In this document: piece after piece, positions 52,680 to 64,000 of the stretch
How the letters are laid out: each line of letters starts with the position of its first letter
Position numbering within the stretch: position 1 is the stretch's first letter
Notes under the pieces: generated by a model
Databases searched by the model: none
What the model was told of the DNA's origin: nothing
The model's input: the letters and a program-made list of their open reading frames with translations, nothing else
Position numbers and translations under genes: made by a program
Assembly: GCA_013365325.1 (NCBI GenBank)
Contig: JABVXV010000097.1
Coordinates: forward strand, 1-64,000
DNA: 64,000 nt
Direction of reading: 5' to 3'
Source of the DNA: Dipetalonema caudispina
Lineage: Eukaryota > Nematoda > Chromadorea > Rhabditida > Onchocercidae

Positions 52680-55600
52680 ATGAGCGGTGAATGGTGGAGA
52701 AAATTTTTTGGTGTTGGAGAAATGGTGATGAATGCGGTAAATGATGCAACTCAATTTTCATTGGCATTTCTTGCTTACCGGTTTGATAAAATGTTTCCAA
52801 GTGGAAAAATTTCTAATTTAACTAAATTGGATTCAATTAGTCAACTATCAACAAATGTTTGCCGTATTTTGGGTCAAAATTCAGGACCATTTACACTTCA
52901 GGGAACTAATACATATTTGGTGGGAAGTACCGAAGAGTAAGCATTTTTACATCTTTGCTTCTTTTTTTTGTTTACTTTTTGAAAAATTAAATAGAAAAAC
53001 ATACTTTTATTAGCTTTTGATGCTTTGAAGATTTATTTATGAATTCACTTATCGAACAATTAAATGAAGATGAAGTTAACTGATACTTTGATTAATTTAC
53101 TAAAAATGAAATAATTAGATATTTGAAAGTGATGCATGCTTAAATATCTGTCAAAATTTCTTCTTGCTTCTTCGCCCAACCCTCTTTTCAGAACTGGTAA
53201 ATAGATTCCAACTATTTCATATATCACTTTAAATGAGTGATGATAGTTGATTAATTTTCTGATATGATTATAGTGACTGATTTAGACAAATTTTAAAATC
53301 ATATGAAGATGAAAAAAAAAAAAAAAAAAAGATTTTGTTTATGTTGACAAAATTGACAAGACGAGAGGAAATATCAAATAAAATTTCAACACTCTGTAGA
53401 ATTAAGAAATGATGAGAAAGATATTGGGATTCATCAGGAATTTTAATATTGTTGTATAATATGAATAGTATATTTGATATTGAAATTTAAGTATTTTCTC
53501 TAGTAGGAAATTCTTTCATGACATCCAAATAAAAATTTTTGAATTAGATTTTAATAGAATTACCATTTTCTTGTATCAAAATCAAATTCTATTTGAATCA
53601 GAAATGATTTACATCTGAAAGAAATTAGAGAAATTAAAGTTTTTTTTTTTTTTGATTTAAAATATTTCGAAATCAAAAACTTACTTTCTAATTTTTTATG
53701 TTTATTAATTTCAAACATAATTTATGCAAGTATGAAAATGATAACATAATTAGAGCAAAATTAACATCATCAATGATTACATTTACATTTACCCATTCTT
53801 CTTATTATTAATTCTTGTAAATTTTTATATTCTACCTATTAATTTTATTTTAAAATTAAAATATAATTTTTTTTGTTTCAGGAAAATTTTAATCGATTGT
53901 GGTGATAGTGGAGTAAAGCAATATATTGATTATTTGAAGAAAGCATTGGGTAATAATACAATACGATTAATTATTTGTACACACTGGCATAATGATCATA
54001 TTGGCGGCATACCAGATATTTTCAAATATGTAGTTATTTTTTTTTTTTTTTTTTTTTAAAATATCTCTTAAAAATTTTTTAATTTCAATTTTTTTTTTTT
54101 TGATAAATTCCTTTTTACAGTCATATTTTATAATGAATTTTTCTTTTGAAATTTGTTAAAAAATTTTATGATTTTATCTATAATTTGGAATTAAAATTGA
54201 ATTTTCTTCCAGTATTGTACTTTTGTAAAAGTTTAGAAATCTTAACTTTTTGACTGCATACAACTACAACATTAACAAAGTAAATGATGTATGTTTTAAT
54301 TTTTTTTTTTTTTTTTTCTAGAAAAAAATTTAATCAATTATTACAGGTAACAAATGGACCAGTACCAGTTCATAAACTTAAAAGAACGGATTCAGCAGAA
54401 ATGGGCAACATAAAATTTGATTATATATCATCAGGAAGTGTTATTACGGTTCCTGGAGTTACCCTTAGGTAATGTTTCAAATTTTTCTTAGAAGGTAATA
54501 AAAGATTGATCTCTTATTTAAGTAGTAATAAACGTTGCAGGCATATGGTTAAGTCGAAAATAGCAGAATATTTCCTTCTACATATCAAAATATTATGGAT
54601 AAAAATTCATACTGTATGATAGATATTGTGAATTAAACATAAATTTCCTTTAAGCTATTCAAATATAAATTTGTTTAAATTTATTTTTATTGATCATTGC
54701 AAATCTCATAATTTCACTCACACTATTTTCGTTAGTAAATAGCTATCCTAGGATGTAGTTGATTCTCTTTGGTTGGATAGTTTGAAAATTGGTATGAATT
54801 GCTGTAAAAAAAAAAAAAATGTTTTATACGATTTGAATTTTGATTATTAATTTAATAAAAATAAAACAATAAAGACAATTTTCGATATTTTTACAGATGT
54901 ATTGCAACACCCGGACATACATCCGATCATATTTCTCTTTATTTTGAAGAGGAATGTAGTCTTTTTAGTGGTGATTGTATACTTGGTGAATCTACTTCTG
55001 TATTTGAAGATCTATATGATTATATGCATTCGTTAGAAATATTATCGAAACTTAATATTACCAAGTATGTACGTTAACTTTTTTTCTTTTTGTTGTTACT
55101 ACAAAAAAGCATATATGTATATATAATTATTCGAAATATTACTATCTAATCTTACTGATAATGAAAGATAATTTCTAGGATATATCCAGGACATGGAGCA
55201 GTTATTGAGAAAGGTTTGGAAAAAATTCATGAATATATAACACATCGAAAAAAGCGAGAAGATGAAATATTGAAGATATTGGAAAATAATGCACCTGCAT
55301 CAATCATGCAAATTACTAATTTAATTTATAAAGTGAATTTTCTCAGTGCTTTTTTATAATTATTATCTTATCAAAATTTAAATTCAAATGCTAATGTTCT
55401 GTTTCGCCTTCTTAGGTAAGAAATTAAAAAAAAAAAAAAAAAAGGAAAAAAAAACATAATTGATATTGCAAAGATATCTTACAAAATCCCTTTAATAAAT
55501 TCTTTGCAGTTTACTTATTAATTTAGCTGATTATTTAATTCAATTTATTTTTCAGGATATATCTTGGTCAGTAAAACTAGGAGCCGTAAACAATGTGAAT

Positions 55601-55720
55601 AAACATTTAATGAAGCTTATGAAAGAAAATAGGATTGAACGAGTTGGTTTTGATAGCTATCGCCTAAATAGTGCTCAGAGTGCTGATATCGGACAAACAA
55701 GTACTGATGCTCATGATTGA
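52680..55720 (+). CDS. LACTB2: LACTB2-like metallo-beta-lactamase endoribonuclease
   Basis: LACTB2 is a single-strand RNA endonuclease of the metallo-beta-lactamase fold, in mitochondria in vertebrates. Exons 52680-52936, 53882-54029, 54347-54468, 54897-55064, 55179-55332 and 55556-55720 join in phase to 337 residues, about 50 more than human, mostly as an N-terminal extension. Metal ligands are visible: THWHNDH (His120, His122, Asp124, His125), His183 in TPGHTSDH, Asp202 in FSGDCILGE and His237 in [21 protein letters not shown] and [13 protein letters not shown] are typical of the subfamily. The C-terminal winged-helix-like part (about 285-325) is retained. Exon 3 has an alternative in-frame AG 25 bases upstream (54321), but its phase does not fit exon 2. 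A poly-A signal lies at 55787-55792. Confidence 0.93.
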
Positions 55721-56977
55721 TATGATTTTGTTTATTACATTTAGGGCATAAATGACTCATCTGTTAAACAAACAAGTTTATCAACAAATAAACACATAGT
55801 AAAATTCAACTTAAATTTTGTTCTTCATATATTTACTGTTGCGGTATCATATCAGTAATGCATTACAAATATCATCACAAAAAAGAATGCAAAATTTGTT
55901 AAACAAAAATATTAATCGCATTTGTAAATTGGATAAATGTTATGCAGTATTCATCACAAATATGAAGAACAAATACAATTATTCAATTAATAAGGAAACA
56001 ATTGAAAATATGCTTGCAATTTGAACTAATAATAGGTAATCAAATCAAATCTTATCAATCTTGACTAATACTGAAGAGCAGAAAATGATGAAAATGCGAT
56101 CAATTGTGATACACTGAATACTAAAAGCATATCAATTGCTGTATAAATTCCATTTCTACACTAGCATTAGCATGTAAATGTAAAACCTATACTTTGATTT
56201 TTTCCAAAAAATAGAACATCTACAAGTTACATTACGATAAAAATCATGAGAAATACATTTACACTAACATAACTCTACTCATTTAACTCAAAACTTCGAT
56301 ACAATTTTTTTGGTTATCTGAAATGAATTTCAGATATCTATCAGCAAATTAAATCATTAAAATGATTTCCTACCATATTCATTTTGTAACATAGAACATT
56401 TCAATGAATAGACATACATATTACCTATTAAGCTTATTTATACTTTAAAATTTTCTACTCGTTAACATTCGAAGATATTTATCTTTTTCATTACAACGAA
56501 ATTACTTTTTTTTTTTTTTTTTTATGAAAGGAAAATGTGGAAATAATAGAGCAAATTCTTGTTAGTTTTATTCCATATTTTTAATCTTCTAAATTAATGT
56601 TACCTTATTTTGCTATTCATATCTAACTATGATAACAGAAGCATCGTTATATCATCTGATTATTTTTTCATCTTTTTTAAGTTACTAATTAATAATCACT
56701 ATGATATCGTTTAATGAACAAATCATTATCCTGCTATCATTACAAAGTTTGTACAATTCTTAAAAACCATAACACTGATCATTTCATATTTAAAATGTTC
56801 ATATCTATCATTGATCCATTATATTCATTCAATTGTTCATTTTACTGAAATCCCAATTTAACAATAGTTTAAAAGCGAATTAAATCCATCTATATATTAT
56901 TTGCCGTAGTATAAAAATTGAAAATGTTGTAAATGTGAAAAATTGAATTGCTATAGGATGAAAGAAGGGTTGATGTT

Positions 56978-57058
56978 TTTTTTTTTTTCAATTTTTTTTT
57001 TTTTTTTTTTTTTTTTACTTAAAATGAGAATGAAAAAAAAAAAAAAAAAAAAAAAAAA
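56978..57058. repeat. Poly-T tract facing a poly-A tract
   Basis: A T run of about 25 bases ends near 57016 and an A run of about 26 bases spans about 57033-57058, with a 16-base spacer. The RNA or single strand could fold back. Homopolymer length is prone to sequencing error. Confidence 0.7.
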
Positions 57059-58489
57059 GGAAATGATAAATAGTTTCCTATTAATTTTATTCCTAAGACA
57101 AAAATATATTAAACATTTGCTTGCATTTCTTTATTGCTAATTCATTCATCATCAATTTGCTTAATCATCAAATTATTTGCATCTCTTTGAAGTTAATTAA
57201 TTTCGTCATCATAAATACCTACCTAATTTACTTTTCCAATTCATCACTTATGATCTGTTTATATTACTGCAATCATTTGCTCATTCATTTTATACCTATT
57301 CTTGATCCTATATTAGAAATAAAACCAAATCATATTTTATTTGGAAATCGAAATATGCATATCATTTTTATTTTAACAATTCTCTATTTCTTCTAATATT
57401 AGTATTAGGTAAAAATTTTTTGCTACTAATAAATTTCTTTAGGTAATTTCCATAAAAGAGTGCATTGAGGAAGAGTAAGATATTTCCGATTCTTCCCGAA
57501 CCAAATATTGATATCTTTCCGGAATTTTGTTTTGTACGATCCTCTCTTGTAATTTAATTTTCTAAATTAATTCTAGTAAGTTATTTAAATAAGTATCCTT
57601 TGATTGTGATGACATACATACGTTTATGAATTTAAGTGGATGGTAAAAATAAGTCATCGAATAAAGGTGTAATGGAATATTGTATAATTTATTGTTGCCA
57701 AGAATACGATATGATCTAACTTTAGAAATATTATTCAAAAGATATTTATTTCAAATTTTCATTTTATGATTAAAATCTAATTTATGTAAAAAGTGAACAT
57801 CGTATGAGAGACAAAGAGAGAGAGAGAGACAGAGAGAAAAAATGAACAATTTTCTCGCTGATACGATCTGAAAGGATGGAAAGATGTGGAGCAATTTGCG
57901 CATTTCTCTCTTCATGATTTATCAACTGAGAAAATTTCACCGATCTTCGTCATCTATCATCATATTCTACACTTCCTACCATTATTGAATTATTCGCTCA
58001 TCTTTCATCAACATTTATGAGTGAAATTGACGAAAGTGGAAGATATGGGGTAAAAGTTAAAAAGGTGAGAAAAGGAAGTGATAGAATTTGAGAGAATGTT
58101 GACAATAAATTGGCAATCGGAAAACGATGGTAGTAATAAATTCATCTCATTAGAGATCAATATCGTTAGCACACCATTGCATCCATCACTAACCTATCGA
58201 TCTTTTCCTATTTTGCAGAATAAATGAACTGTCACTTGTTGTCATCGTTTCTTCCTATTCAAATATCATCACTACATAGGCATATTACATAATTCAACAT
58301 TGTTGTTGTTGTTGTTATTTAAGTTACAAACCATAGGATTTATTTATTTAGTAGTATCATATAGATTTTAAAATTATTGAAGAATAGGGAAGAAGAATGA
58401 TATCTCATAGGTGTATATAATATGTATGTGTATCTGTTGATCGATTATGATCAGAATCAATTCATCATATTATCTTATTATATCTGAGG

Positions 58490-58500
58490 AATATTTTTAG
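58490..58500 (+). promoter_or_regulatory. Probable spliced-leader acceptor for the Ly6-like gene
   Basis: GGAATATTTTTAG ends at 58500, 22 bases before the chosen ATG. A short upstream ORF begins two bases after this site (58503). Confidence 0.45.
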
Positions 58501-58502
58501 CA

Positions 58503-58526
58503 ATGATATTACAATCATTATCATGA
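58503..58526 (+). promoter_or_regulatory. Seven-codon upstream ORF overlapping the main start (ATGA)
   Basis: ATG at 58503 opens a 7-codon frame (MILQSLS) that stops at TGA 58524-58526, overlapping the main ATG (58523-58525) by two bases. Such an arrangement can limit or couple initiation on the main frame. Function is inferred, not shown. Confidence 0.4.
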
Positions 58527-61456
58527 TTGAAGCAATTTCTCGAGAACATTTTATAACGATTGTTACAATCGTTGGTATTTGCATCATTGGAAATGAGAAT
58601 GTTGAAGTAGAAGGAAAAAAAGTATGGACCGAACAAGATGAAGCTCGAAGGATTCAACAGGTTGTTGGATATATTTCGATTAATTTATTTCATCTTTCAC
58701 TTTAATCAAAACTTTCGCAAGTTGCTCAAAAATGTTTGATTGAAACGTCACAATTCAAGTTTATTTCTCAAAATTTTGAAATGAAAAAAAAAAATAAAAT
58801 TAAGAGTCTTTTATAAATATTACTTTTTGTTCAATTTGTTCGTTCTCTGAGCAGAAACGTTGAAATCATTTACAAAAAGATTATCTGACATCAAATTTTC
58901 CTTCTTCTCTCATATGGAATAGGCGCATTCGTCCTTCATTTCGCTCCCATCATCGATTTCAATTTTTCATCACAATAATTTGTCACAATAAATTTTGAAA
59001 AAAAAAAAAAAAACGCTTAATAATTCATTTCAATCTAACAATAAAATAAAACCATTTAAAATAAAATAAAATCTGTAATTCTTTTGTTTAAATTAAAAAC
59101 ATTCCAAATTTTTCAAAAAAAAAAAAAAAAATTTACAATTTCAATAAAAAGATTGAAATATATCCAGTGTAAAAATTTCACTCGTTTCACTAACATTATA
59201 AAGGAATTGAAATGAATGGAATTGAATTGTAGATAATGGAAGCGGAAGAAATGGAATATGAAATGGAACAACGCTCACAATCTACTGCTATTGCTGGAGA
59301 TGTTGATGTTGTAGTGCGAGAAGATCGTTATAATTATCCAATAACTGAAGCTTATCACTACAAAAGTGAAACGATACCACCAATTACATTTCCCACTATC
59401 ATTTCTACGACGTCAGGTACATCAGGTAAGCTTATCTTTGCAAGATAAGATGATAATCAAGAATCTCTATTAATAGATAAGACTGAATCTCTCATTCTAC
59501 GACTATCTTACTTTCCTTTTTTTCTTTTTTTTATCAGCTTATTATCATTCCAAATAATTTCTCTCAAAATTAGTTTTGAAATCTTTTAAATGTTGCAAAT
59601 TTTTTTTTTTTTTTTTGGATGGTAGAAATAATAAAACGATGTGAAAAAAAAAATATATTCATAATTTCTATTTTGTAGTAGTGAAAGAGGTATGGTAATA
59701 TTAAAAGATATGAAATAGCTTATAATGGATTTAGACTGAAATTGAAATGATTGATGGTATTTAAAGATAAATTAATTGACGAGAAATGGATATTCCACCA
59801 GTTTAAATGTAATGAAAATATTTGAAATGCTAAATTTTTAAAAATTTTCAATGCCACTCTTAAATATAATAACATACATATTTTTAGTTTTTTTTTCTTT
59901 TGCTTTGCAAATAGAATAATTAATCTAGTATTTAATTTCCTAATTAATATTGCCTATATGAAGCCAAATACTTCTATAATCCCTATCAGTTTTACAGTTC
60001 TGATTGAACATAGAAGAATTAAACTTTTAAAATACCCATTATTTCTATAGTTTATGACTGTCAAATAATGTAAGATATGAGGAATTAACTTCGGGGTATA
60101 ATTTAAAGTTAAAGAATTTAAGATTTAAATTTAGTTGTTGTTTTTTTTTCTTTAATTTTAAATTTATTTTATCGATACTATTTATAGATGATAGTTATTG
60201 GTGCTATCATTGTACCAGTCCATTGAGCATAATGAGTGGAAATATGCAACGTGTGATTGAAAAATTTCTACGTATTCGTCGAACAGCTTATCCGGCTCAA
60301 GTGAAAAATATACGATGCTCAGAACCACGTAATTTGACAAAATTAGCTGTGGAATATTGTCGACATCCTTATTGTCAAACATTAATTTTGACAGATCACG
60401 ATACAGGCAAATTACTTTTCATCTCATTCGTAAAATATTCGATAATAATTTTTTTTTTGCTTTTTTTTTTTTCTTGTAAATTAAACATTAGTATTTTTTT
60501 ATTTGAAACCTCAAAAAATTGATAAACATTTTTGGAATTATTTAAAATTTATTCAATACGATAACTGCTATTGTTCGTATCAATTATTGTGTTAAATGTT
60601 GTAAAATTCTAATATTTGATAAAAAAAAAAAAGAGGTATACTTCTTTTATCATATTCATATAAACCATTTATATAAAGTTTATATAAAATGAAAGCATTC
60701 ATAATGCTTATCTATTTTCAATCACTAATTTATTTATTTATTTTTTCATTTGCACTTTTTTAAATATTTCTTTAAAGATATTTTTGAAACTTTCTAAACT
60801 TGTTAATTTTTGGTCATTTTTTTTACAAAAATTTTCAATATTTAAAAATTTTATTTATAACTAACAAACTATGGCAACTTATTGATTAGAAAAAGATGTA
60901 GTTTAAAAAATTTTGAAAACTATAAAAAAAAAAAAAAACGAAAATTTGCTATTTAACATTACCTTTTAGGTTCGTCGTTTACAATGCGTGGTTGTGCGGA
61001 AACATTTGGTGCAATAAATGAGAAATTGCTTGATTCACGTGATGATAATACATGCCAAAGGTTAAATGATTATCAATGGATATTCTGATTAATAATTCAT
61101 TCAATTTTTCTTTTTCTAAAATATGACAAATATGATAGCTATGATATTAATCAAACAATTAACTAATGATAATAGAATATGCAAATAGATGAATGAATTA
61201 AAAGTATGAAGGGAAAAAAAGAAAAAAATTAAAGAAAAAATTGAAGATAATCATTTTTAGATTACATGAACAACTTGATATACAGGAATGTATCTGTCGG
61301 CATCGACGATATTGCTATCCGGGCGTAAAACGTCAACTTTTTAGTGCCTCAGCAGCAACAATATTCATAGGATCAGCATCAACTGATAATATAATATTCA
61401 TATTTTATTATATTTTATTAATTTCTTTAAAACTTACATTTTATGATTATTTTTAG
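58523..61456 (+). CDS. Ly6/uPAR-like cysteine-rich, probably GPI-anchored surface protein
   Basis: Exons 58523-58660, 59233-59425, 60188-60406, 60970-61060 and 61261-61456 join to 278 residues. The N-terminus has a hydrophobic signal-peptide stretch (FITIVTIVGICIIG, about 10-23). An acidic/Tyr-Pro linker (about 30-110) leads to a domain with ten cysteines (116, 119, 154, 168, 173, 192, 212, 224, 226, 232), enough for five disulfides. It opens with WCYHCTS, the typical first Cys pair of Ly6/three-finger domains. After it come small residues GSAS (251-254) and a hydrophobic C-terminal tail to residue 278, as in GPI-anchor signals. The usual Ly6 ending (CCxxxxCN) is not seen. The exon 3 donor is GC, not GT. 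Likely acts outside the cell on a membrane; partner unknown. The fold assignment is an inference from cysteine pattern and topology. Confidence 0.65.
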
Positions 61457-61458
61457 CA

Positions 61459-61498
<40 letters not shown>
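61459..61498. repeat. (CT)n microsatellite just after a stop codon
   Basis: A pure CT tract of nearly 40 bases in what should be the 3' UTR of the Ly6-like gene. It would give a CU-rich element in the transcript. Confidence 0.9.
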
Positions 61499-61499
<1 letters not shown>

Positions 61500-62507
61500 G
61501 GCATAGCTGCTTATATTGATATATTCGATCGAAATGTGTGAATTTTTCTTTTTTTTTTTTTTTTTTGAATTATATCTCTTTTCGAAGTAATTTACCAAAT
61601 ATATATACATTTCAATTGCTTAAACTTATATTATACTTATTTGAAATTGTAAAAGAAATTGATTTAAAAGGAAAAAAAAAAACGACAACAATAAAAATGA
61701 ATCATAGGAAATAATATGTTGAAAGATGTCAAACAAAAATATGTTATTATTAATATTTATTCCATTTGTTTTGATAATTTAATGATTTCTAATACTTTCT
61801 ACTTTATAATCTAATTCCATCTAATTGCATTTCTAATAGAATTACTCATATATGATTATCGGGTAACTGTATTTGAAATTAAATAATTATTCAGTATGCT
61901 GCAGGTATTTTGCGCTTATTATCACTTACTACCATTTACACTTATTTGAAGGTATCCTTTCAAATTTGACTGTGATTGGTGCAAAATTATTGATAAATTA
62001 TGTAATGAAAAACTGATATACTTCATTATATCACACATCGAATATGAAATGTTGAAAGTATAATTGAGTTGAAATAAATGACAAAATTTTTCTTCAAAAT
62101 TATACTTTACCCTCAAAGAATTAATTTATTGTTTTAACCTATCAAATTTTCCCATTTACTTTATTCATTGTTTACCAAATTATATTCGTTTTATTTCACG
62201 TCTCTGAGTTAGATCATTACTGTTGTCATATCACGGTGATACCCAAATTAAAAAATATGGAATAATCTTCAGGAAAGTATTAAAAATTTTGATGTAATCA
62301 AAAAGTGTGAAATTATTTAATTTTTCAAAATATGATAAGGTTATTTTAGTTCACTTTATTAATTTGATACTTAAATGTTAATTGCTGCATTTCCTCTTTT
62401 CAATTCTTCAAATTTACATTAGACAGTTTTTAACGATGGATTTTATTACATTACATTCATTTCATTACATTTCATTTCATTCATTACAAATTTGAAATTT
62501 GAAAAAA

Positions 62508-62690
62508 GTTGACGATAAATTTGTCTTTCGCGGAAATATCATACTTTATCTGATACGACGTCATCAGTACATTAATGATTTGATGTACTATTATAACATA
62601 GGTGGAACGATTCAAGAATGGTTTGTTGTTAAATTTATTACATCAACTAATTTGATTAATTATAAGACGGTTAAGACAAGTACATCGCGT
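62508..62690 (+). pseudogene. Possible isolated or decayed exon
   Basis: Behind a GAAAAAAG, one frame runs open from about 62508 as VDDKFVFRGNIILYLIRR and continues for about 60 codons to a GTTAAG that could be a donor. The codons include CGC, CGA and CGT, unusual for random DNA here. No matching exon was found on either side. It could be chance, an orphan exon or a relic. Confidence 0.15.
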
Positions 62691-63122
62691 ACACTTTTCA
62701 AATTTTCAAAGTTTCAGTTTTTTTTTTCTTTTTTTTTTGAGGAAATTAGAAGGAATTTTGTAGGATTTGTATAATTTTGACGGTAATTTACATGCAAGAA
62801 TTATTGAAGATGAAATATACCTTTGCTGATGAACCTGTTACTATACTTTTGCGCTTCATTACATTTCATTTCAAATGCCAGAGAAGTCAGATGTGAATTT
62901 GAAAAGTGGAAATATATGAAAATTCTGGATGGTTTATTTTTTTAAAATAAAAATGCAACTGAGTATTTGATTATTTTCGAAATTTTGTAAATAATGTAAA
63001 TACAAGTTTTTGCAATTCAACTAATTTGAAACGTAAATTAATGCAACTGCAAATGTGTTAATTAATTTATTACAATACTATTTAAATTAGACTAATTTCA
63101 AATTTATACAATAAATTCTAAA

Positions 63123-63751
63123 TCACATTAGTTTTTCGTCACTTTTCAGAATTATCTTTGCTACACCATTTTTATTTTCAATGAATGCCCGATATAATGT
63201 ATAAAGTAGCAACCAATTAATTAAAATAGCTGTTGAAATTAACGATAATACCTGAAAACGATGATAATTTCATTGATTAATTAACAGCAATATCTGAAAA
63301 CAATGATAATTTTACTGATTTACAGTTTCATGTTTTGCACTAATGAAACTTCCACTTTCCACCGCTTATCATTATCCTGTTGATAATTTAAATTTTTAAG
63401 TTTGTTTATTTTGTTTGTTTTATTTCAATTGTTGAATTCTTCATTATCATTTGAACTATTCCCTTAGAATTGTAAAAATATTCAATGATTAATTTAATAA
63501 ATAAATGAAAAGACAATATTCATCGCTCAATGTTTACCGCCCAAGCGCATTAGTCGTATGAAAAAAAAAAAAAAAAAAACGAACTCGTATTTCGGCAAAT
63601 GGTAATGTTGGTGCTTGTTGTAGCAAACTTTTCTCATACCATAAATTAGGCCACTCATAAATAATTGATATCATAATCCAAAATAATGAACTAAGAGCTA
63701 AAATGTATGGTAATTTTGTAAAATTTTGTAAAATTTTCTTCAGCAATAAAT
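63123..63751 (-). CDS. Unidentified membrane protein, last two exons (5' part not found)
   Basis: Minus-strand exon 63585-63751 follows a TTTTTCAG acceptor (entered in phase 1). It joins at a GTTCGT donor to the last exon 63123-63251, which follows a TTTTCAG acceptor and ends at TGA. Together they encode about 98 residues. Two hydrophobic spans are visible: YILALSSLFWIMISIIY and VLSLISTAILINWLLLYTLY, separated by a hydrophilic loop (YEKSLLQQAPTLPFAEIR). A short charged tail ends SDEKLM. The upstream exon should lie to the right, perhaps beyond the window; an ATG-led open stretch around 63840-63946 does not join in phase by any strong donor. A poly-T run sits immediately inside the intron. I do not recognise the family. 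Confidence 0.55.
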
Positions 63752-64000
63752 CTGAAAAATTTTTAGAACTATACTAAAAAAAAAAAAAAAAAAAATTATA
63801 GATTAATCAGTAAATAAATATAATTAACTAACATTTATTTCATATGTATTAGTGAATAATTTATTAATTAATATGTAATTTTTTATTTGAATTCTTTCTA
63901 CTAAATTTCTAGTACGATCAAATTTTCTTAGCATAAAAGTAAACATTACAAGTTTTCATTACCTACTTTAGTTTATTAGTAGTATTCAATTACCGGCAAT
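63752..64000. other. Right-edge sequence, probably upstream intron of the membrane-protein gene
   Basis: On the minus strand this lies 5' of the partial membrane-protein exons and contains a long T run before the acceptor. No in-phase exon was identified before the window ends. Confidence 0.4.

Larger units (their letters stand above)
55721..58522. other. Intergenic region
   Basis: Contains the LACTB2-like poly-A signal (55787-55792), a facing poly-T/poly-A pair (56978-57058) and a GTT run near 58300. No exon was recognised. The 57.8-58.5 kb part is less AT-rich and likely holds the promoter of the Ly6-like gene. Confidence 0.6.
61457..63122. other. Intergenic region right of the Ly6-like gene
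   Basis: A CT tract (about 61459-61498) begins within a few bases of the Ly6-like stop codon. An open frame at about 62508-62690 looks slightly protein-like but has no confirmed partners. The rest is AT-rich DNA without recognised features. Confidence 0.55.

Noticed and set aside
56943..57140. Open frame with long Phe and Lys runs
   Set aside because: Translation of poly-T and poly-A tracts.
1..64000. tRNA, rRNA, SL-RNA, known microRNAs and transposon coding regions
   Set aside because: Read-through of both strands showed no convincing tRNA arms, rRNA-like conserved blocks, familiar microRNA seeds, or transposase/reverse-transcriptase motifs. A covariance-model search could still find something missed by eye.

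Overview
The window is nuclear DNA of a nematode, most probably a filarial or other spirurid worm. It is strongly AT-rich with very many poly-A/poly-T runs. Every recognisable gene is split by short-to-medium introns with GT..(T)nCAG ends. Several start codons sit just behind a pyrimidine-rich AG that looks like a spliced-leader acceptor. The proteins resemble known metazoan families, and I saw no prokaryotic operons, CRISPR array or intact transposon. Species cannot be fixed from the sequence alone. All gene models below were assembled by hand from splice-site and reading-frame continuity.

Layout, left to right. (1) 1-3.3 kb: mostly non-coding, with a perfect small hairpin (318-343), a possible orphan exon, and a possible two-exon secreted peptide (2302-3000). 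(2) 3298-9115 (+): a 21-exon, about 976-residue zinc-finger/AT-hook protein resembling ZNF800. (3) 11510-13999 (+): cyclin H, 323 residues. (4) 14.0-22.8 kb: long gene-poor stretch. (5) 22765-25244 (+): a neuronal calcium sensor family EF-hand protein whose second intron carries a long RNA-foldable inverted repeat. (6) 26381-28184 (+): nuclear cap-binding protein subunit 2 (CBP20), with an 82-bp tandem duplication across one splice acceptor. (7) 28.2-41.1 kb: about 13 kb, mostly non-coding, with one possible small basic protein at 38359-38903. (8) 41087-43532 (+): arrestin-domain protein. (9) 45138-48948 (-): TMCC-family coiled-coil, two-membrane-segment ER protein, tail-to-tail with the arrestin gene. 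(10) 52680-55720 (+): LACTB2-like metallo-beta-lactamase ribonuclease. (11) 58523-61456 (+): cysteine-rich, Ly6/uPAR-like, probably GPI-anchored surface protein, with an apparent GC-AG intron and a start-overlapping upstream ORF. (12) 63123-63751 (-): last two exons of an unidentified membrane protein whose 5' part was not found.

The genes do not form an obvious pathway. Cyclin H (transcription/CDK activation), CBP20 (capped-RNA binding), the LACTB2-like nuclease and the zinc-finger protein act in gene expression. The calcium sensor, arrestin, TMCC and Ly6-like proteins act at membranes. The best leads for something not yet described are the Ly6-like gene, the two candidate small genes, the intronic hairpin in the calcium-sensor gene and the duplicated CBP20 acceptor.
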